From contig JBDTVS010000019.1 of the NCBI GenBank assembly GCA_040007095.1, forward strand, positions 1-64,000: a stretch of DNA of 64,000 bases, read 5' to 3'. The first letter of the stretch is position 1. Every line of letters begins with the position of its first letter. The DNA is from JBDTVS01 sp040007095 (GTDB taxonomy: Bacteria; Acidobacteriota; Vicinamibacteria; Vicinamibacterales; CAVVIG01). Positions 18,159 to 26,909 of this stretch are shown here, piece after piece. The notes under the pieces were generated by a model that had not been told where the DNA came from, searched no databases, and saw only the letters and a list, made by a program, of their open reading frames with translations. The position numbers and the translations under genes are program-made.

Positions 18159-21137
18159 ATGGACCTTCCCTCTCGCCGGCTCGATTCCACCCCGATAGGC
18201 GCGTCGAGACGACGCGTTCACGTGTGGTCCGTCGTGGTGTGTCTCTGCACCGGTCTCTTCACGACCGCCGTCGTGACGACGCAAGGGGCGGAGCAGCCGT
18301 CTGCGGCCGCGGGGTTCGCGCTCGTCGCGTGGCCAACCGAGCGCTCGCTGCCCGGCGATGTCCTGGCCATCGCGCAGGACCTCGAAGGGTATCTCTGGCT
18401 CGGCACGCCGGATGGCGTCGTGCGCTTCGACGGTTCGCGGTTCGAGCCGTGGACCGAGCAGAGCGGGGCCAGCACGCTGCCTGCCAGCCCGGTCGCTGCC
18501 TTGACCGGATCCTCGAAGGGCGGCTTGTGGATCGGCTACTCCGGTGGGGCAGGAGTGGCACACCTGTATCAAGGCCTTGCCACGCGCTACCTGGCCGCCG
18601 ATGGGGCGCCGCCCGGCGTCAACGCCCTTATCGAGGATCGGCGGGGCACGATCTGGGTGGCGTCGAGCCAGGGGCTTTTTCGCTTCGACGGCGTGCTCTG
18701 GTCGCGGCTGACGGCCAAGGACGGGTACGACGGTGAGCAGGCGGCCAGCGTCTACGAGGATCACATGGGCCGCATCTGGGTCGGCTCGGCACGTGGCCTC
18801 TATCGCCGCGACCAGGGCTCGTTCCATCTCGTCGACCGGGCCGCCGTGCGGGTCGAGAGTCTCGCCGAAGACGAAGCCGGCAATCTCTGGATCACGGACC
18901 GCACGGCAGGCGTGCGCAAGCTCGGCTCGCCCGCGCCAAAGATCCATCCCGACATCCGACTGCCGCTGCCAGGTTGGCGTGTGGCGCGCGACCACAGGGG
19001 CGGTCTCATGGTCGCGTCGTTCAGTGGCGGGCTGTTTCGCCTTGCCCAGCCCACGTCGCCCATTCTGGAACCGGTGCCCTTCGAGCAACGTTTGCGAGGT
19101 TCGCCGCGCGCACTCTTCGAGGACCGCGACGACCACATCTGGGTTGGCATGCGCGGCGGTCTGCTGCGTCTGTCGGAGAATCCGCTCCAGTCCGCCGGTC
19201 CTCTCGAAGGGCTCAATCACGAGGGTGTGCGCACCGCTGCCGTCGGGCCCGACGGCAGCATCTGGGTCGCCACCACGCACGCCCTCAACCAGTTCGTCGG
19301 AGGGATCAGACGGTCCTATCCCGTGCTGCAGGGCCGAGCGCTGCACAGCGATCGGTCCGGCCCGATGTGGGTCGCCACCGACGATGCGGTCGGCCGTCTT
19401 GTGAACGGCCGGTTGATGACGGAGCCTATTCCAGGAGTGGCCGAGGGCGTCGTGCAGGCGCTGGCCAGCACCGCCGAAGGCTTGTGGCTCTGCACCGCAT
19501 TCCGCGGCGTCATGTCGTGGCGCGCGGGGACGCTCACGTCCCACTCGGCGAAGCCGTGCTCCGCCCTGATCGCCGACCGACAGGGTCGTGTCTGGGTGGG
19601 TTTCGCCAGCGGCGGCGTCGCACTGCACGAGGGTGGGACGGTGCGGGCGTTGACGGAGCGCGACGGCCTGGCGCCCGGCGCCGTGCTGCAGATCATCGAG
19701 GGTCGAGATGGTTCCCTCTGGTTTGCGACGTCCGGAGGCCTGAGCCGCTATCAGGCGGGACGCTTCGACTCTGTCACGCCGGCCAACCTGCCGGTGAATG
19801 GCATGGTGCCTGTCCTCGTCGAAGATGACCAGGGCTACATCTGGGTCGGCGTGCAATCGGGCACCGCGCTGCTCCGGTTCCACTCGCGCGAAATGGACAA
19901 GGTCGCCGCGCGTCCGCGCGCCCGGCTCGTGTACGCGTTGTACGACCAGGGTGACGGCCTGCTGCCGGGCACCCGGACGTGGCGCACCGGCGTTGGCGCC
20001 GTGCGCGACCCGTCCGGTCGCCTGTGGGTCGTCAACGGCCCGAGCATGACGATCATCGACCCGCGGCGACTGCGCGACCCCCGCCCTCCGTCGCCGCCGC
20101 GGCTCGACGCGATCACCGTCAACGGCCAGCGCCGTCACCCGTCCGCGCGGGGGGAACTGCCGAACCGCGCCACGGTGCAATTCGACTTCGCAGCACTGAG
20201 CCTGTCGGCCGCCTCCAAGCTTCGGTTCCGCCATCTCCTCGACGGCGTCGACACCGAGTGGGTCTACGACGGCGAGGAACGGCAGGCCCGCTACAGCAAT
20301 CTTCCTGCGGGCGACTACCGCTTTCGGGTCAACACGACCATCGACGGCCGCTGGACGGAGCCGGCGGTCTGGGGCTTCACGGTCGCGCCTCCGTTCTTTC
20401 TGACCTGGTGGTTCCTGTCGATCGCCGGGGCCGCGATCGTCGGCAGCAGTGCGATCAGTATCTGGTTGCGGGTGCGCGCGTTCAAGGCCCGCTTCGCTCT
20501 GGTGGCCGCGGAGCGGGCGCGCATGAGCCGCGAGATCCACGACACGCTGCTCCAGAGCCTCGCGGCGCTCGGTCCTGAGCTCGAGGCCCTGGCGGTACGC
20601 GCCGGGCCAGCGGACGGATCGGTGGCCGAGGAACTGCGACGCATCCGCCGCGACGTGCGCGGCTCCATGCGTGAGGCCCGCGACTCCATCCTCGAGCTTC
20701 GACGGGAGGCCACGAACACCTCGCATCTGGCCGACTCGCTCGGCGATCTTGCCGGTACTGTCGCGGCGCGGCACGGGGTGCGGCCCACGGTCGTGGTGAC
20801 CGGGAAGCGGCCGGAGCATCGTGCCCCGGAAGTCGAGCGGGAGATGTATCAGATCGCGAGGGAGGCCGTGACCAACGCCATACGCCACGGGCAGCCGACG
20901 CGCATCGACATTGCCGTGGCCTACGACGGCTCGCAGGTGTCGATGACGGTCAGCGACAACGGGTGCGGCTTCGAGCCGCACGACGCGGCGGATTCACGCG
21001 CCGACGAGCCACACTTCGGACTCGAGACGATGCGCGAGAGGGCCGAGAAGATCGGCGGTCGCCTGCGGATCGAGAGCACGCCGGTCGAAGGGACCACGGT
21101 GCATGCCGTGGCGAGGGTGACGAGCAGGTGGATGTAA
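18159..21137 (+). CDS. Propeller-type sensor histidine kinase (Reg_prop/Y_Y_Y, HisKA_3)
   Basis: A 992-residue membrane sensor. A hydrophobic N-terminal segment (about 22-42) is followed by a long periplasmic region of Reg_prop blades (repeated DxxGxLWxGTxxGLxR-like units, about 50-630). Next come a Y_Y_Y domain (about 660-750), a transmembrane helix (about 752-772), a HisKA_3 dimerisation domain with REIHDTLLQS (phospho-His794), and an HATPase domain (NAIRHG, DNGCGFEP) to the end. This is the usual design for sensing sugars or polymers in the periplasm, but the ligand is unknown. The last 10 bp overlap the start of the LuxR-type regulator gene, which is its probable partner. Confidence 0.92.
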   Translation: MDLPSRRLDSTPIGASRRRVHVWSVVVCLCTGLFTTAVVTTQGAEQPSAAAGFALVAWPTERSLPGDVLAIAQDLEGYLWLGTPDGVVRFDGSRFEPWTEQSGASTLPASPVAALTGSSKGGLWIGYSGGAGVAHLYQGLATRYLAADGAPPGVNALIEDRRGTIWVASSQGLFRFDGVLWSRLTAKDGYDGEQAASVYEDHMGRIWVGSARGLYRRDQGSFHLVDRAAVRVESLAEDEAGNLWITDRTAGVRKLGSPAPKIHPDIRLPLPGWRVARDHRGGLMVASFSGGLFRLAQPTSPILEPVPFEQRLRGSPRALFEDRDDHIWVGMRGGLLRLSENPLQSAGPLEGLNHEGVRTAAVGPDGSIWVATTHALNQFVGGIRRSYPVLQGRALHSDRSGPMWVATDDAVGRLVNGRLMTEPIPGVAEGVVQALASTAEGLWLCTAFRGVMSWRAGTLTSHSAKPCSALIADRQGRVWVGFASGGVALHEGGTVRALTERDGLAPGAVLQIIEGRDGSLWFATSGGLSRYQAGRFDSVTPANLPVNGMVPVLVEDDQGYIWVGVQSGTALLRFHSREMDKVAARPRARLVYALYDQGDGLLPGTRTWRTGVGAVRDPSGRLWVVNGPSMTIIDPRRLRDPRPPSPPRLDAITVNGQRRHPSARGELPNRATVQFDFAALSLSAASKLRFRHLLDGVDTEWVYDGEERQARYSNLPAGDYRFRVNTTIDGRWTEPAVWGFTVAPPFFLTWWFLSIAGAAIVGSSAISIWLRVRAFKARFALVAAERARMSREIHDTLLQSLAALGPELEALAVRAGPADGSVAEELRRIRRDVRGSMREARDSILELRREATNTSHLADSLGDLAGTVAARHGVRPTVVVTGKRPEHRAPEVEREMYQIAREAVTNAIRHGQPTRIDIAVAYDGSQVSMTVSDNGCGFEPHDAADSRADEPHFGLETMRERAEKIGGRLRIESTPVEGTTVHAVARVTSRWM

Positions 21138-21760
21138 AGGGACCCATTCGTGTGTTGTGCGTTGACGATCATCGGCTGATGCGCGAAGGCATCGCGCGCA
21201 TCGTCGCCGTGCATCCCGATATGGAGGTCGTCGCCCAGGCGAGCAACGGCGATCAGGCCGTGGCGCAGTTCCTGCTGCACCGGCCCGACGTCACACTCAT
21301 GGATCTGCGCCTGCCCGTCATGGACGGGACGGAGGCGATTCGCGTGATCCGGCGCCACGACGAGACCGCGCGCATCGTCGTCCTGACGACCTACCAGGGC
21401 GACGAAGATATCCACTGGGCGTTCCAGGCTGGTGCGATGGGCTACCTCCTCAAGGACTCGATCCCAGACGACCTGATTCACGTGATCCGCGAGGTGTACG
21501 CCGGCCGCCGCGTGGTGCCGCCCGAGATCCAGCAGGTGTTGGAGCAGCGTGCGAGCCAGCCTGTGCTCACGCTTCGTGAACGTCAGGTGCTGGAACTGCT
21601 CGCCCGCGGCATGCGCAACAAGGAGATTGCGTCCACCTTGGGCATCACCCTCGACACGATCGGCGCGCATGTCAAGAGCATTTACACCAAGCTCAATGTG
21701 CACGACCGGACGGCTGCGCTTGGAGAGGCGCTTCGCCGCGGGGTGGTACACATCCCGTGA
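21128..21760 (+). CDS. NarL/LuxR-family response regulator
   Basis: A 210-residue regulator with a receiver domain (IRVLCVDDHRLMREGI, phospho-acceptor in VTLMDLRLPVMDG, Lys in YLLKDS) and a C-terminal LuxR helix-turn-helix (LTLRERQVLELLARGMRNKE, then HVKSIYTKLNVHDRT). The GTG at 21128 is the most plausible start. It overlaps the kinase gene by 10 bp, gives the normal family length and needs translational coupling. The next gene overlaps its stop (TGATG at 21758-21762). The three genes therefore form a tightly packed operon. The regulator is presumably phosphorylated by the preceding kinase; target promoters cannot be read from the sequence. Confidence 0.93.
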   Translation: MDVKGPIRVLCVDDHRLMREGIARIVAVHPDMEVVAQASNGDQAVAQFLLHRPDVTLMDLRLPVMDGTEAIRVIRRHDETARIVVLTTYQGDEDIHWAFQAGAMGYLLKDSIPDDLIHVIREVYAGRRVVPPEIQQVLEQRASQPVLTLRERQVLELLARGMRNKEIASTLGITLDTIGAHVKSIYTKLNVHDRTAALGEALRRGVVHIP

Positions 21761-22485
21761 TGCGCAGATACTCGATCGTGGTGCTGGTGGTGGCCGCGGG
21801 CCTTGTGACAGGCCTTGCTCAGGTTCGAACGACCGTACTTGAAGGTGTCTATACGGCTGCGCAGGCCGCGCGCGGCGAGGCCGCCTACTCGACCTCTTGC
21901 ATCGGGTGTCATGAAGGACAGGATGCGGATGGACCGCAGTTGACGGGGACGGCCTTTCTCGACCGGTGGCGCGAAGACAAGCTCGAGTCGCTGTTCACAT
22001 TCATCAAGACCCGCATGCCGGGCAATCTGCCAGGCGGTCTCGACGAACGCGCCTACGCCGACATCACGGCCTACCTGCTCCAGGCCAACGGTCTTCCTGC
22101 CGGCGAGAGGGAATTGACGTCCGACATGGTCGGCAGCATCCAGTTGGTTGGCGCAGAGGGGCCCCGGCCCCTGGCCAATCTCACCATCGTTCGTGCGGTG
22201 GGCTGTCTCAGCCCCGCGGACAAGAACACGTGGGCCCTGGTCAAGGCCGGCAGTCCGGCGGCGGTGCGATCCCGGATCGTTGACGGGACCACTCCGGAAG
22301 AGCTGAAGATCTCCACGGCACAATCGCTCGGCACGCAGACGTTTCGACTTCTGAGCGTCACCGAACAGGGCGCGTCGTACGCGGGACACAAGGTGCAGGT
22401 CAAGGGCGTGCTGACGAGGCAGAACCAGGTCGAGCGGATCAACGTGATGTCGCTCGAGTCCTTGGCCCAGACGTGCGGAGGGTGA
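21760..22485 (+). CDS. Exported monohaem cytochrome c
   Basis: A 241-residue protein with an N-terminal signal (about 1-21, ending LAQ). A class I cytochrome c domain carries Cys47, Cys50 and His51 (CIGCH), a methionine in KTRMPGNLPGG that is a candidate sixth ligand, and the C-terminal helix YADITAYLLQ. The second half (about 125-241) contains a beta-rich segment of unknown family (FRLLSVTEQGASYAGHKVQV), resembling small OB-like domains. It is translated from an ATG overlapping the regulator stop, so it is the third gene of the sensor operon. A periplasmic electron-transfer role is inferred; the redox partner is unknown. Confidence 0.85.
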   Translation: MRRYSIVVLVVAAGLVTGLAQVRTTVLEGVYTAAQAARGEAAYSTSCIGCHEGQDADGPQLTGTAFLDRWREDKLESLFTFIKTRMPGNLPGGLDERAYADITAYLLQANGLPAGERELTSDMVGSIQLVGAEGPRPLANLTIVRAVGCLSPADKNTWALVKAGSPAAVRSRIVDGTTPEELKISTAQSLGTQTFRLLSVTEQGASYAGHKVQVKGVLTRQNQVERINVMSLESLAQTCGG

Positions 22486-23220
22486 ACGGATCGAGTGTTT
22501 CCGATCGACGCTCAGACCAGCAATTCGCCGCCGGTGGCGAGCATCGCGCCAAAGGTCATGGCATGATGATTCTCTTCGTCATACGGTCGTCTCCTCTCGA
22601 TCCTCTTTGCTCACGCTGAGCACAGTGTGAATGTCGCTAGAACGGCGTGTCGGTCGGCGGCATCGGCTGCGTCGTCCAGCACTGACCGTTGAAGTACAGG
22701 AACGTGCCGTCCGCGCGACGCATCGTTTCGCCACGCAGCCCCGACTCGCGGGACACGCACGGGTCCCGCCACGACCGGTAGGTGGCGCGAGCAGCCAAGC
22801 CGATACAAGCCGGTTCATCCCCAACCGCTTCATGACCCCAACGACTTCATTCATGCGATACAGAGTCCGAGCATCCCAACGCTGTGGGGAATATGGCGAG
22901 CTTGGTGTGTGTGTCAATGAACATTGCGTCAATGCCCATGGCGTCAAGCCGCCCTCACTCCTCGCACTGGCACGAGGCTCGCCGCCCAGGACGCCGAAGC
23001 CACACCCACCACCATTTGAACCGTCGCCGAGCGGCCGACCGCGCACCGGCGGTCGGGACAGCGCTCGCGACAAGCCTGCACAGGAGGTGATGAGCTCACC
23101 GACGCGTCAATTCGGTCGATGCCGAGGCAGTCTTCGCTCGTTGGGTGTAGCATGGCCCTGCTTGCGCGTACGAAACGCACGACCTGGCGGGCCGGCGCGC
23201 GCCCGCTGCATGAGGACTCC
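22486..23220. other. 735-bp stretch without an intact gene
   Basis: The only coding signal here is the minus-strand remnant at 22637-22846. Near 22512-22605 the minus strand also carries a short frame ending FGAMLATGGELLV after an AGGAG site; it is too short to assign. A sigma-54-like match (TGGCACG, 4 bases, CTCGC; 22968-22983) points towards the NHL gene at 23221, about 240 bp away. It is a weak candidate only, as the -12 element is imperfect. The remainder shows no recognisable feature. Confidence 0.5.
22637..22846 (-). pseudogene. C-terminal remnant of an unidentified protein-coding gene
   Basis: This minus-strand frame has no usable start codon but is open for 69 codons. It ends GTFLYFNGQCWTTQPMPPTD plus three residues and a TAG. 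Third codon positions are almost all G or C in the last 45 codons (FLYFNG, CWTTQP, MPPTD), as in the genes around it and unlike a random frame. The likely reading is the tail of a gene whose front part has been deleted. I do not recognise the family. Nearby sequence upstream (above 22850) shows no continuation in any frame. Confidence 0.45.
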
Positions 23221-24486
23221 ATGACCGGCATCGCCCGTCTCCTTTCCCTGCGAACGCTTCTCGCGCTGGCCGCGGTGGGCATGCCGGCGTTGTTGTCGGT
23301 GCTCGACGCCCAGGGCTCTGGCGCCCCGAAATACAGGTTCGACGCGGATTGGCCGAAGCCGCTGCCGAACAAGTGGAAGCTGGGCGGCATCACCGGGCTC
23401 GCCGTCGACAAGGACGACAACGTCTGGGTCCTGAATCGGCCCGGGGATCTGCGCGATCTCGAGCTGCACGCCGAGCTGAACCCGCCGACCGCGGACTGCT
23501 GCGTGCGGCCGCCGTCCATGATTCACATCGACAAGAACGGCAACGTCATCGGCTCCTTCGACGCGTCGATCGGTCACGGGATGGACGTCGACAGCAAGGG
23601 GTTCGTCTACATCGGACAGGACACGGTCCGGAAGTACGATCCGAAGACCGGCACGCAGGTGGGGATGGTGGCGCGCGTGCCAGAGCAGGAGCCAGGTTCT
23701 GGCGGCGGCACGGCGGGCAATGCGCCCACGGCGGCCCCGGCGCGCGTGCCGGGGCGCGGCGGGCCCGGTCCCCTCGGCACGTTTCCTCAGCAGCCGGCCG
23801 CAGGCCGAGGACAGGGCGATCCTGCCGCCCGTGCCGCCGCCGTCGCGGCCTTCCGGGCGAAGTACCCGCCGACCACGCCGATGATCGTCGGCGGCGTCGA
23901 GGAGATCCGGCTCGATGAGGCGGCGAACGAAATGTACGTCGCGGACAACTATCTCGGCGGCCGCGTCATGGTCTTCGCCCTCGACAGCCTCGCCTTCAAG
24001 CGAGGGTGGGGCGCCTACGGACACAAGCTGTCGGAGATCACGACCAACGACGCCGATCGTGCCTATGTGCCAGGCGGCCCGATGCCGAAGGAGTTCAGGG
24101 GCCACCTCACCCTCAATGTCTCCAGCGATGGCCTGGTGTATGCCGCCGATCGCAACGCCAATCGCATTCACGTGACAAAGAGGGACGGCACATTCGTGAA
24201 GGAGTTCGTCCTGGCCCCGACCACAGGCGAAGGCGGCTCCACTGGCGGCGTCGGTTTCTCGCCGGACAAGGCGCAGAAATTCCTGTACATTTCCGACCTC
24301 ACCAACAACCACATCTGGTTCCTCAATCGTGAGGATGGCAAAGTAGTCGGCCAGATGGGCAGCATGGGCGAGAACGGCGGGCAGTGGTTCGGTCTCCACA
24401 TGATTGCCGTCGACTCGAGAGGGAACATCTATACGGGGGAGGTCTTCAACGGCGAGCGGGTACAGCGTTTCGTGCCGGCCAGATAA
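23221..24486 (+). CDS. Exported NHL-repeat beta-propeller protein (paralogue)
   Basis: A 421-residue exported protein with signal peptide RLLSLRTLLALAAVGMPALL and a VLDAQG cleavage region. It is followed by RFDADWPKPLPNKWKLGG and NHL blades (DKDDNVWVLNR, DSRGNIYTGEVFNGERVQRF). A proline- and glycine-rich insertion lies around 160-210. Overall layout and several blades match the protein encoded at 12183-13490, so the two are paralogues. The ATG at 23221 is chosen because it directly precedes the signal peptide and follows TGAGGACTCC; the frame is open further upstream. Possible relation to peptidyl-amidating lyases is by fold only. Function unknown, probably periplasmic. Confidence 0.85.
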   Translation: MTGIARLLSLRTLLALAAVGMPALLSVLDAQGSGAPKYRFDADWPKPLPNKWKLGGITGLAVDKDDNVWVLNRPGDLRDLELHAELNPPTADCCVRPPSMIHIDKNGNVIGSFDASIGHGMDVDSKGFVYIGQDTVRKYDPKTGTQVGMVARVPEQEPGSGGGTAGNAPTAAPARVPGRGGPGPLGTFPQQPAAGRGQGDPAARAAAVAAFRAKYPPTTPMIVGGVEEIRLDEAANEMYVADNYLGGRVMVFALDSLAFKRGWGAYGHKLSEITTNDADRAYVPGGPMPKEFRGHLTLNVSSDGLVYAADRNANRIHVTKRDGTFVKEFVLAPTTGEGGSTGGVGFSPDKAQKFLYISDLTNNHIWFLNREDGKVVGQMGSMGENGGQWFGLHMIAVDSRGNIYTGEVFNGERVQRFVPAR

Positions 24487-24687
24487 ATGGCCGCCGCTCC
24501 GATTGGGAGTCTGATGACCGACGCACGACCGAAACGCGATGCGCTGATCCCGGACGAACCTGGCACGTATTATCTGAAGGAGCTCTACCTGAGCTTATGC
24601 GCGCTGTCTCGCGGCGCGCGGTGGCCCCTCGCGCGTCCGGCCACCAGCAGGACCAGGGCGATGGATTCACAAGAGCATCGCCGATAA
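24487..24687 (+). CDS. Short hypothetical protein, doubtful
   Basis: A 66-codon frame whose ATG follows the NHL stop TAA with no gap. The middle (IPDEPGTYYLKELYLSLCAL) looks protein-like, but the C-terminal third is arginine-rich and low in coding character. No separate ribosome site is visible and I do not recognise a family. It could be a small coupled gene, a remnant, or chance. Confidence 0.25.
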   Translation: MAAAPIGSLMTDARPKRDALIPDEPGTYYLKELYLSLCALSRGARWPLARPATSRTRAMDSQEHRR

Positions 24688-24719
24688 TGAAGCGACGTTT
24701 GAAAAAAGGAGCTCGCCCC

Positions 24720-25679
24720 ATGAGAACGATTCGTTGGTCGATCGGTACTATCCTGCTCGCGCTCACCGCTGCGCTCCCGCTCGAGGCCGAGTCGATCAAT
24801 CCGCCGACCAGGTCGCAGACCGCCCCGATGACGGGGCAGGAAAAGAAGAATCTCGAGATGGTGATGAACTGGTGGCGAGAGGTGCTGTATGCCGGCCACT
24901 TCGAGCTCGCGCCGAAATACCAGGCTGAGAACTACATCCAACACAATCCGAATGTGAACACCGGCCGCGCCGGCTTCATCGAGTTCTTCTCGAAGCGCGG
25001 CGTCAAGGCGATGAACCCGATTCCCAAAGTGATGCCGGCGGACCAGGTGCCGGTCGTGTCAGGCGCGAAGGGAGATTTCGTGTGGCTGATCTTCGAACAC
25101 GAAGACAAGGATCCCCGTAACCCGGCCAATACCTATCACTACAATTCTTTCGACGTGCTCCGCATCGAGAACGGAAAAGTGCAGGAGCACTGGGACAGTG
25201 CCCAGAAGAGCGCAGGCTCAGGTGCCGTGAAATCCGGTGTGTCGCCGCAGCCTCCGATGCAATGGAGCCTCGGCAAGCTCTCGAAGGAAGAGGAGAAAAC
25301 GCTGGCGATGGCCACGGAGGAGTTGAAGGACATGCTCCAGTATGGCCACCTGGAACTGGCCGACAAGACGATGGATCCGGGCTACATCCAGCACAATCCC
25401 AACGTTCCCCAGGGCCGCGACGGCTTCAAGCAGTTCATGAGCCGCGTCCCCGGCCGCACGCCCCGCGAGATCAAGGCCGAGTGGGTCAACGCGCCCTCAT
25501 TGACGCTGATCAACGGCCCGTACTCGTTCATGATGTGGGATCGCACCGCCAAAGATCCCGACGATCCCAGCCGCGAATACACGTGGAACCATTTCGACGT
25601 CGTCCGAATCGAGGGCTTGATCAAAGAACACTGGGACGAGGCGCGGATCAATCCGCCGGCCGCGGCGCCGGCACGCTGA
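24720..25679 (+). CDS. Exported protein with two SnoaL-like domains
   Basis: A 319-residue protein with a signal peptide (RWSIGTILLALTAALPLEAE). It has two homologous halves, about 35-165 and 178-310. Each contains a YAGHFELAPKY or YGHLELADKT helix, YIQHNPNV, a GRxGF segment, and a strand with HYNSFDVLRIENGKVQEHWD or WNHFDVVRIEGLIKEHWDEA. This is the SnoaL/NTF2-like cone fold found in polyketide cyclases and many secreted proteins of unknown role. The ATG at 24720 follows AAAAAAGGAG at good spacing. An in-frame ATG at 24687 would add a lysine-rich stretch and is less likely. Substrate unknown. Confidence 0.82.
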   Translation: MRTIRWSIGTILLALTAALPLEAESINPPTRSQTAPMTGQEKKNLEMVMNWWREVLYAGHFELAPKYQAENYIQHNPNVNTGRAGFIEFFSKRGVKAMNPIPKVMPADQVPVVSGAKGDFVWLIFEHEDKDPRNPANTYHYNSFDVLRIENGKVQEHWDSAQKSAGSGAVKSGVSPQPPMQWSLGKLSKEEEKTLAMATEELKDMLQYGHLELADKTMDPGYIQHNPNVPQGRDGFKQFMSRVPGRTPREIKAEWVNAPSLTLINGPYSFMMWDRTAKDPDDPSREYTWNHFDVVRIEGLIKEHWDEARINPPAAAPAR

Positions 25680-25740
25680 TCCGCCCGCCACGCGGACGCC
25701 CATTCCGCGATCGGACGCGGTGTCCCTCGCGACATGGGAT

Positions 25741-25813
25741 CACCACCGAGGGACACCGAGATCACCGAGAGGAGTGCCTTTCTTGGCTTGGTGCACTCGG
25801 CGAACTCGGTGGT
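25741..25813. repeat. Imperfect palindrome of CACCGAG units
   Basis: The left half has three spaced CACCGAG units and the right half has CTCGGCG and CTCGGTGG. The two halves are roughly inverted complements of each other (ACCACCGAG against CTCGGTGGT). It lies between the SnoaL-like gene and the hydrolase gene. Such short-unit palindromes are widespread in environmental bacterial genomes; no function is assigned. Confidence 0.55.
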
Positions 25814-25897
25814 CCAAACTGACTGCTCACTCGCCGGCCGGTCTCGATTGACCGTGCCTGCGCCGTCATATAGAGTCCGCCGAAAGGACACTTTCTG

Positions 25898-26632
25898 ATG
25901 ACACGAGATCCGAAGTGGATGACTCCCGCTATCGTGGCCGCCGCCGTCGCGATGTTCGCCACGCAGCCTCTCCGCGCGGAGCTGCTCGAGAAAACCAAGA
26001 AGGTGGGCGGCACGACCGTCCACTACAAGGTCGTGCTCCCGAACGGCTACGACGCGACCAAGGCGTATCCGGGCGTGCTGGCGTTCGGTGGCGGGCCGCA
26101 GACCATGAACACGGTAGACAGCGTCCTGAGCCGGAATTTCCGTGCGGAGGCTGAGAAGCGCGGCTACATCGTGATTGCTCCGGCCGCGCCCGATGGTCAG
26201 TTGTTCTTCGAGAATGGCGCGCGAGTCCTTCCAGAGTTTCTGAAAATGATGCTGGCGGAGTACAAGATCCAGGACGGCAGGTTTCACATCGCCGGACCGT
26301 CAAACGGCGGGATTGCGGCATTTCATGTCGCGGCCGCCACTCCCCAGTACTTTCAGTCCGTGACGGCGTTCCCCGGCTACATGTGGGAGCCCAGCGCAGC
26401 CAAGCTCGAGGCGATCTCGAAGATGTGCGTCTTCATGTATGTCGGCGAATTCGACGAGTACATGTGGCACGGCGAAATGAAGAAGGAAGCAGAGTTCCTT
26501 CGTGCCCGAGGCACGGTCGCCCGTTATACGGTCGAGAAGGGCCAGCCCCATCGAATGGAGACACTCGCCGGAGTCAACGCGGCACGCCTGTTCGACAACT
26601 TTGAAGAGACCCAGAAGGGCTGCAATAAATAG
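25898..26632 (+). CDS. Exported alpha/beta hydrolase (esterase-like)
   Basis: A 244-residue protein with a signal peptide (MTPAIVAAAVAMFATQPLRA). The alpha/beta-hydrolase fold is indicated by YPGVLAFGGGPQTMN (oxyanion region), the nucleophile elbow GPSNGG with Ser135, an aspartate in GEFDEYMW near 187 and a histidine in KGQPHRMETL near 217. This gives a complete catalytic triad. It resembles polyhydroxyalkanoate depolymerase/feruloyl-esterase-like secreted esterases; the ester substrate is unknown. AAAGGA lies about 9 bp upstream of the ATG. The gene is convergent with the otsA remnant that follows. Confidence 0.82.
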   Translation: MTRDPKWMTPAIVAAAVAMFATQPLRAELLEKTKKVGGTTVHYKVVLPNGYDATKAYPGVLAFGGGPQTMNTVDSVLSRNFRAEAEKRGYIVIAPAAPDGQLFFENGARVLPEFLKMMLAEYKIQDGRFHIAGPSNGGIAAFHVAAATPQYFQSVTAFPGYMWEPSAAKLEAISKMCVFMYVGEFDEYMWHGEMKKEAEFLRARGTVARYTVEKGQPHRMETLAGVNAARLFDNFEETQKGCNK

Positions 26633-26638
26633 AGGTGA

Positions 26639-26863
26639 TCAGAGCGCGGCCCCACTCTGCGACGTGTCGAATCGGACGTCAGCCAGGTCGCCGATCAGCT
26701 CGGCCGCCCACCGATACACGTTGTGCTCCCGAACCACCCGCCGCATGTGCCGCATCCGGCTGTGCCGCTCGTCGGGCGTCAAAGCGGGTACCAGGAACAC
26801 CCAACGGTCTCGAAGGCACTCGGTGGTCGCATCGCGCAGCAGGTTTGTCGACAACGTTCTCAC
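26639..26863 (-). pseudogene. otsA: C-terminal fragment of trehalose-6-phosphate synthase
   Basis: A 74-residue frame. Its segment ALTPDERHSRMRHMRRVVRE followed by HNVYRWAAELIGDL matches the conserved last helices of OtsA-type glycosyltransferases (usual length about 460-500 residues). The whole catalytic region is missing and no upstream continuation is present before the next gene at 26910. It lies at the distal end of the treS operon, so it is best read as the leftover of an otsA gene that once belonged to this trehalose cluster. Confidence 0.65.
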
Positions 26864-26909
26864 ACGATCTTCTGCGGCGAAAAATCGCCGACGACCATGT
26901 AGAAGCTAC

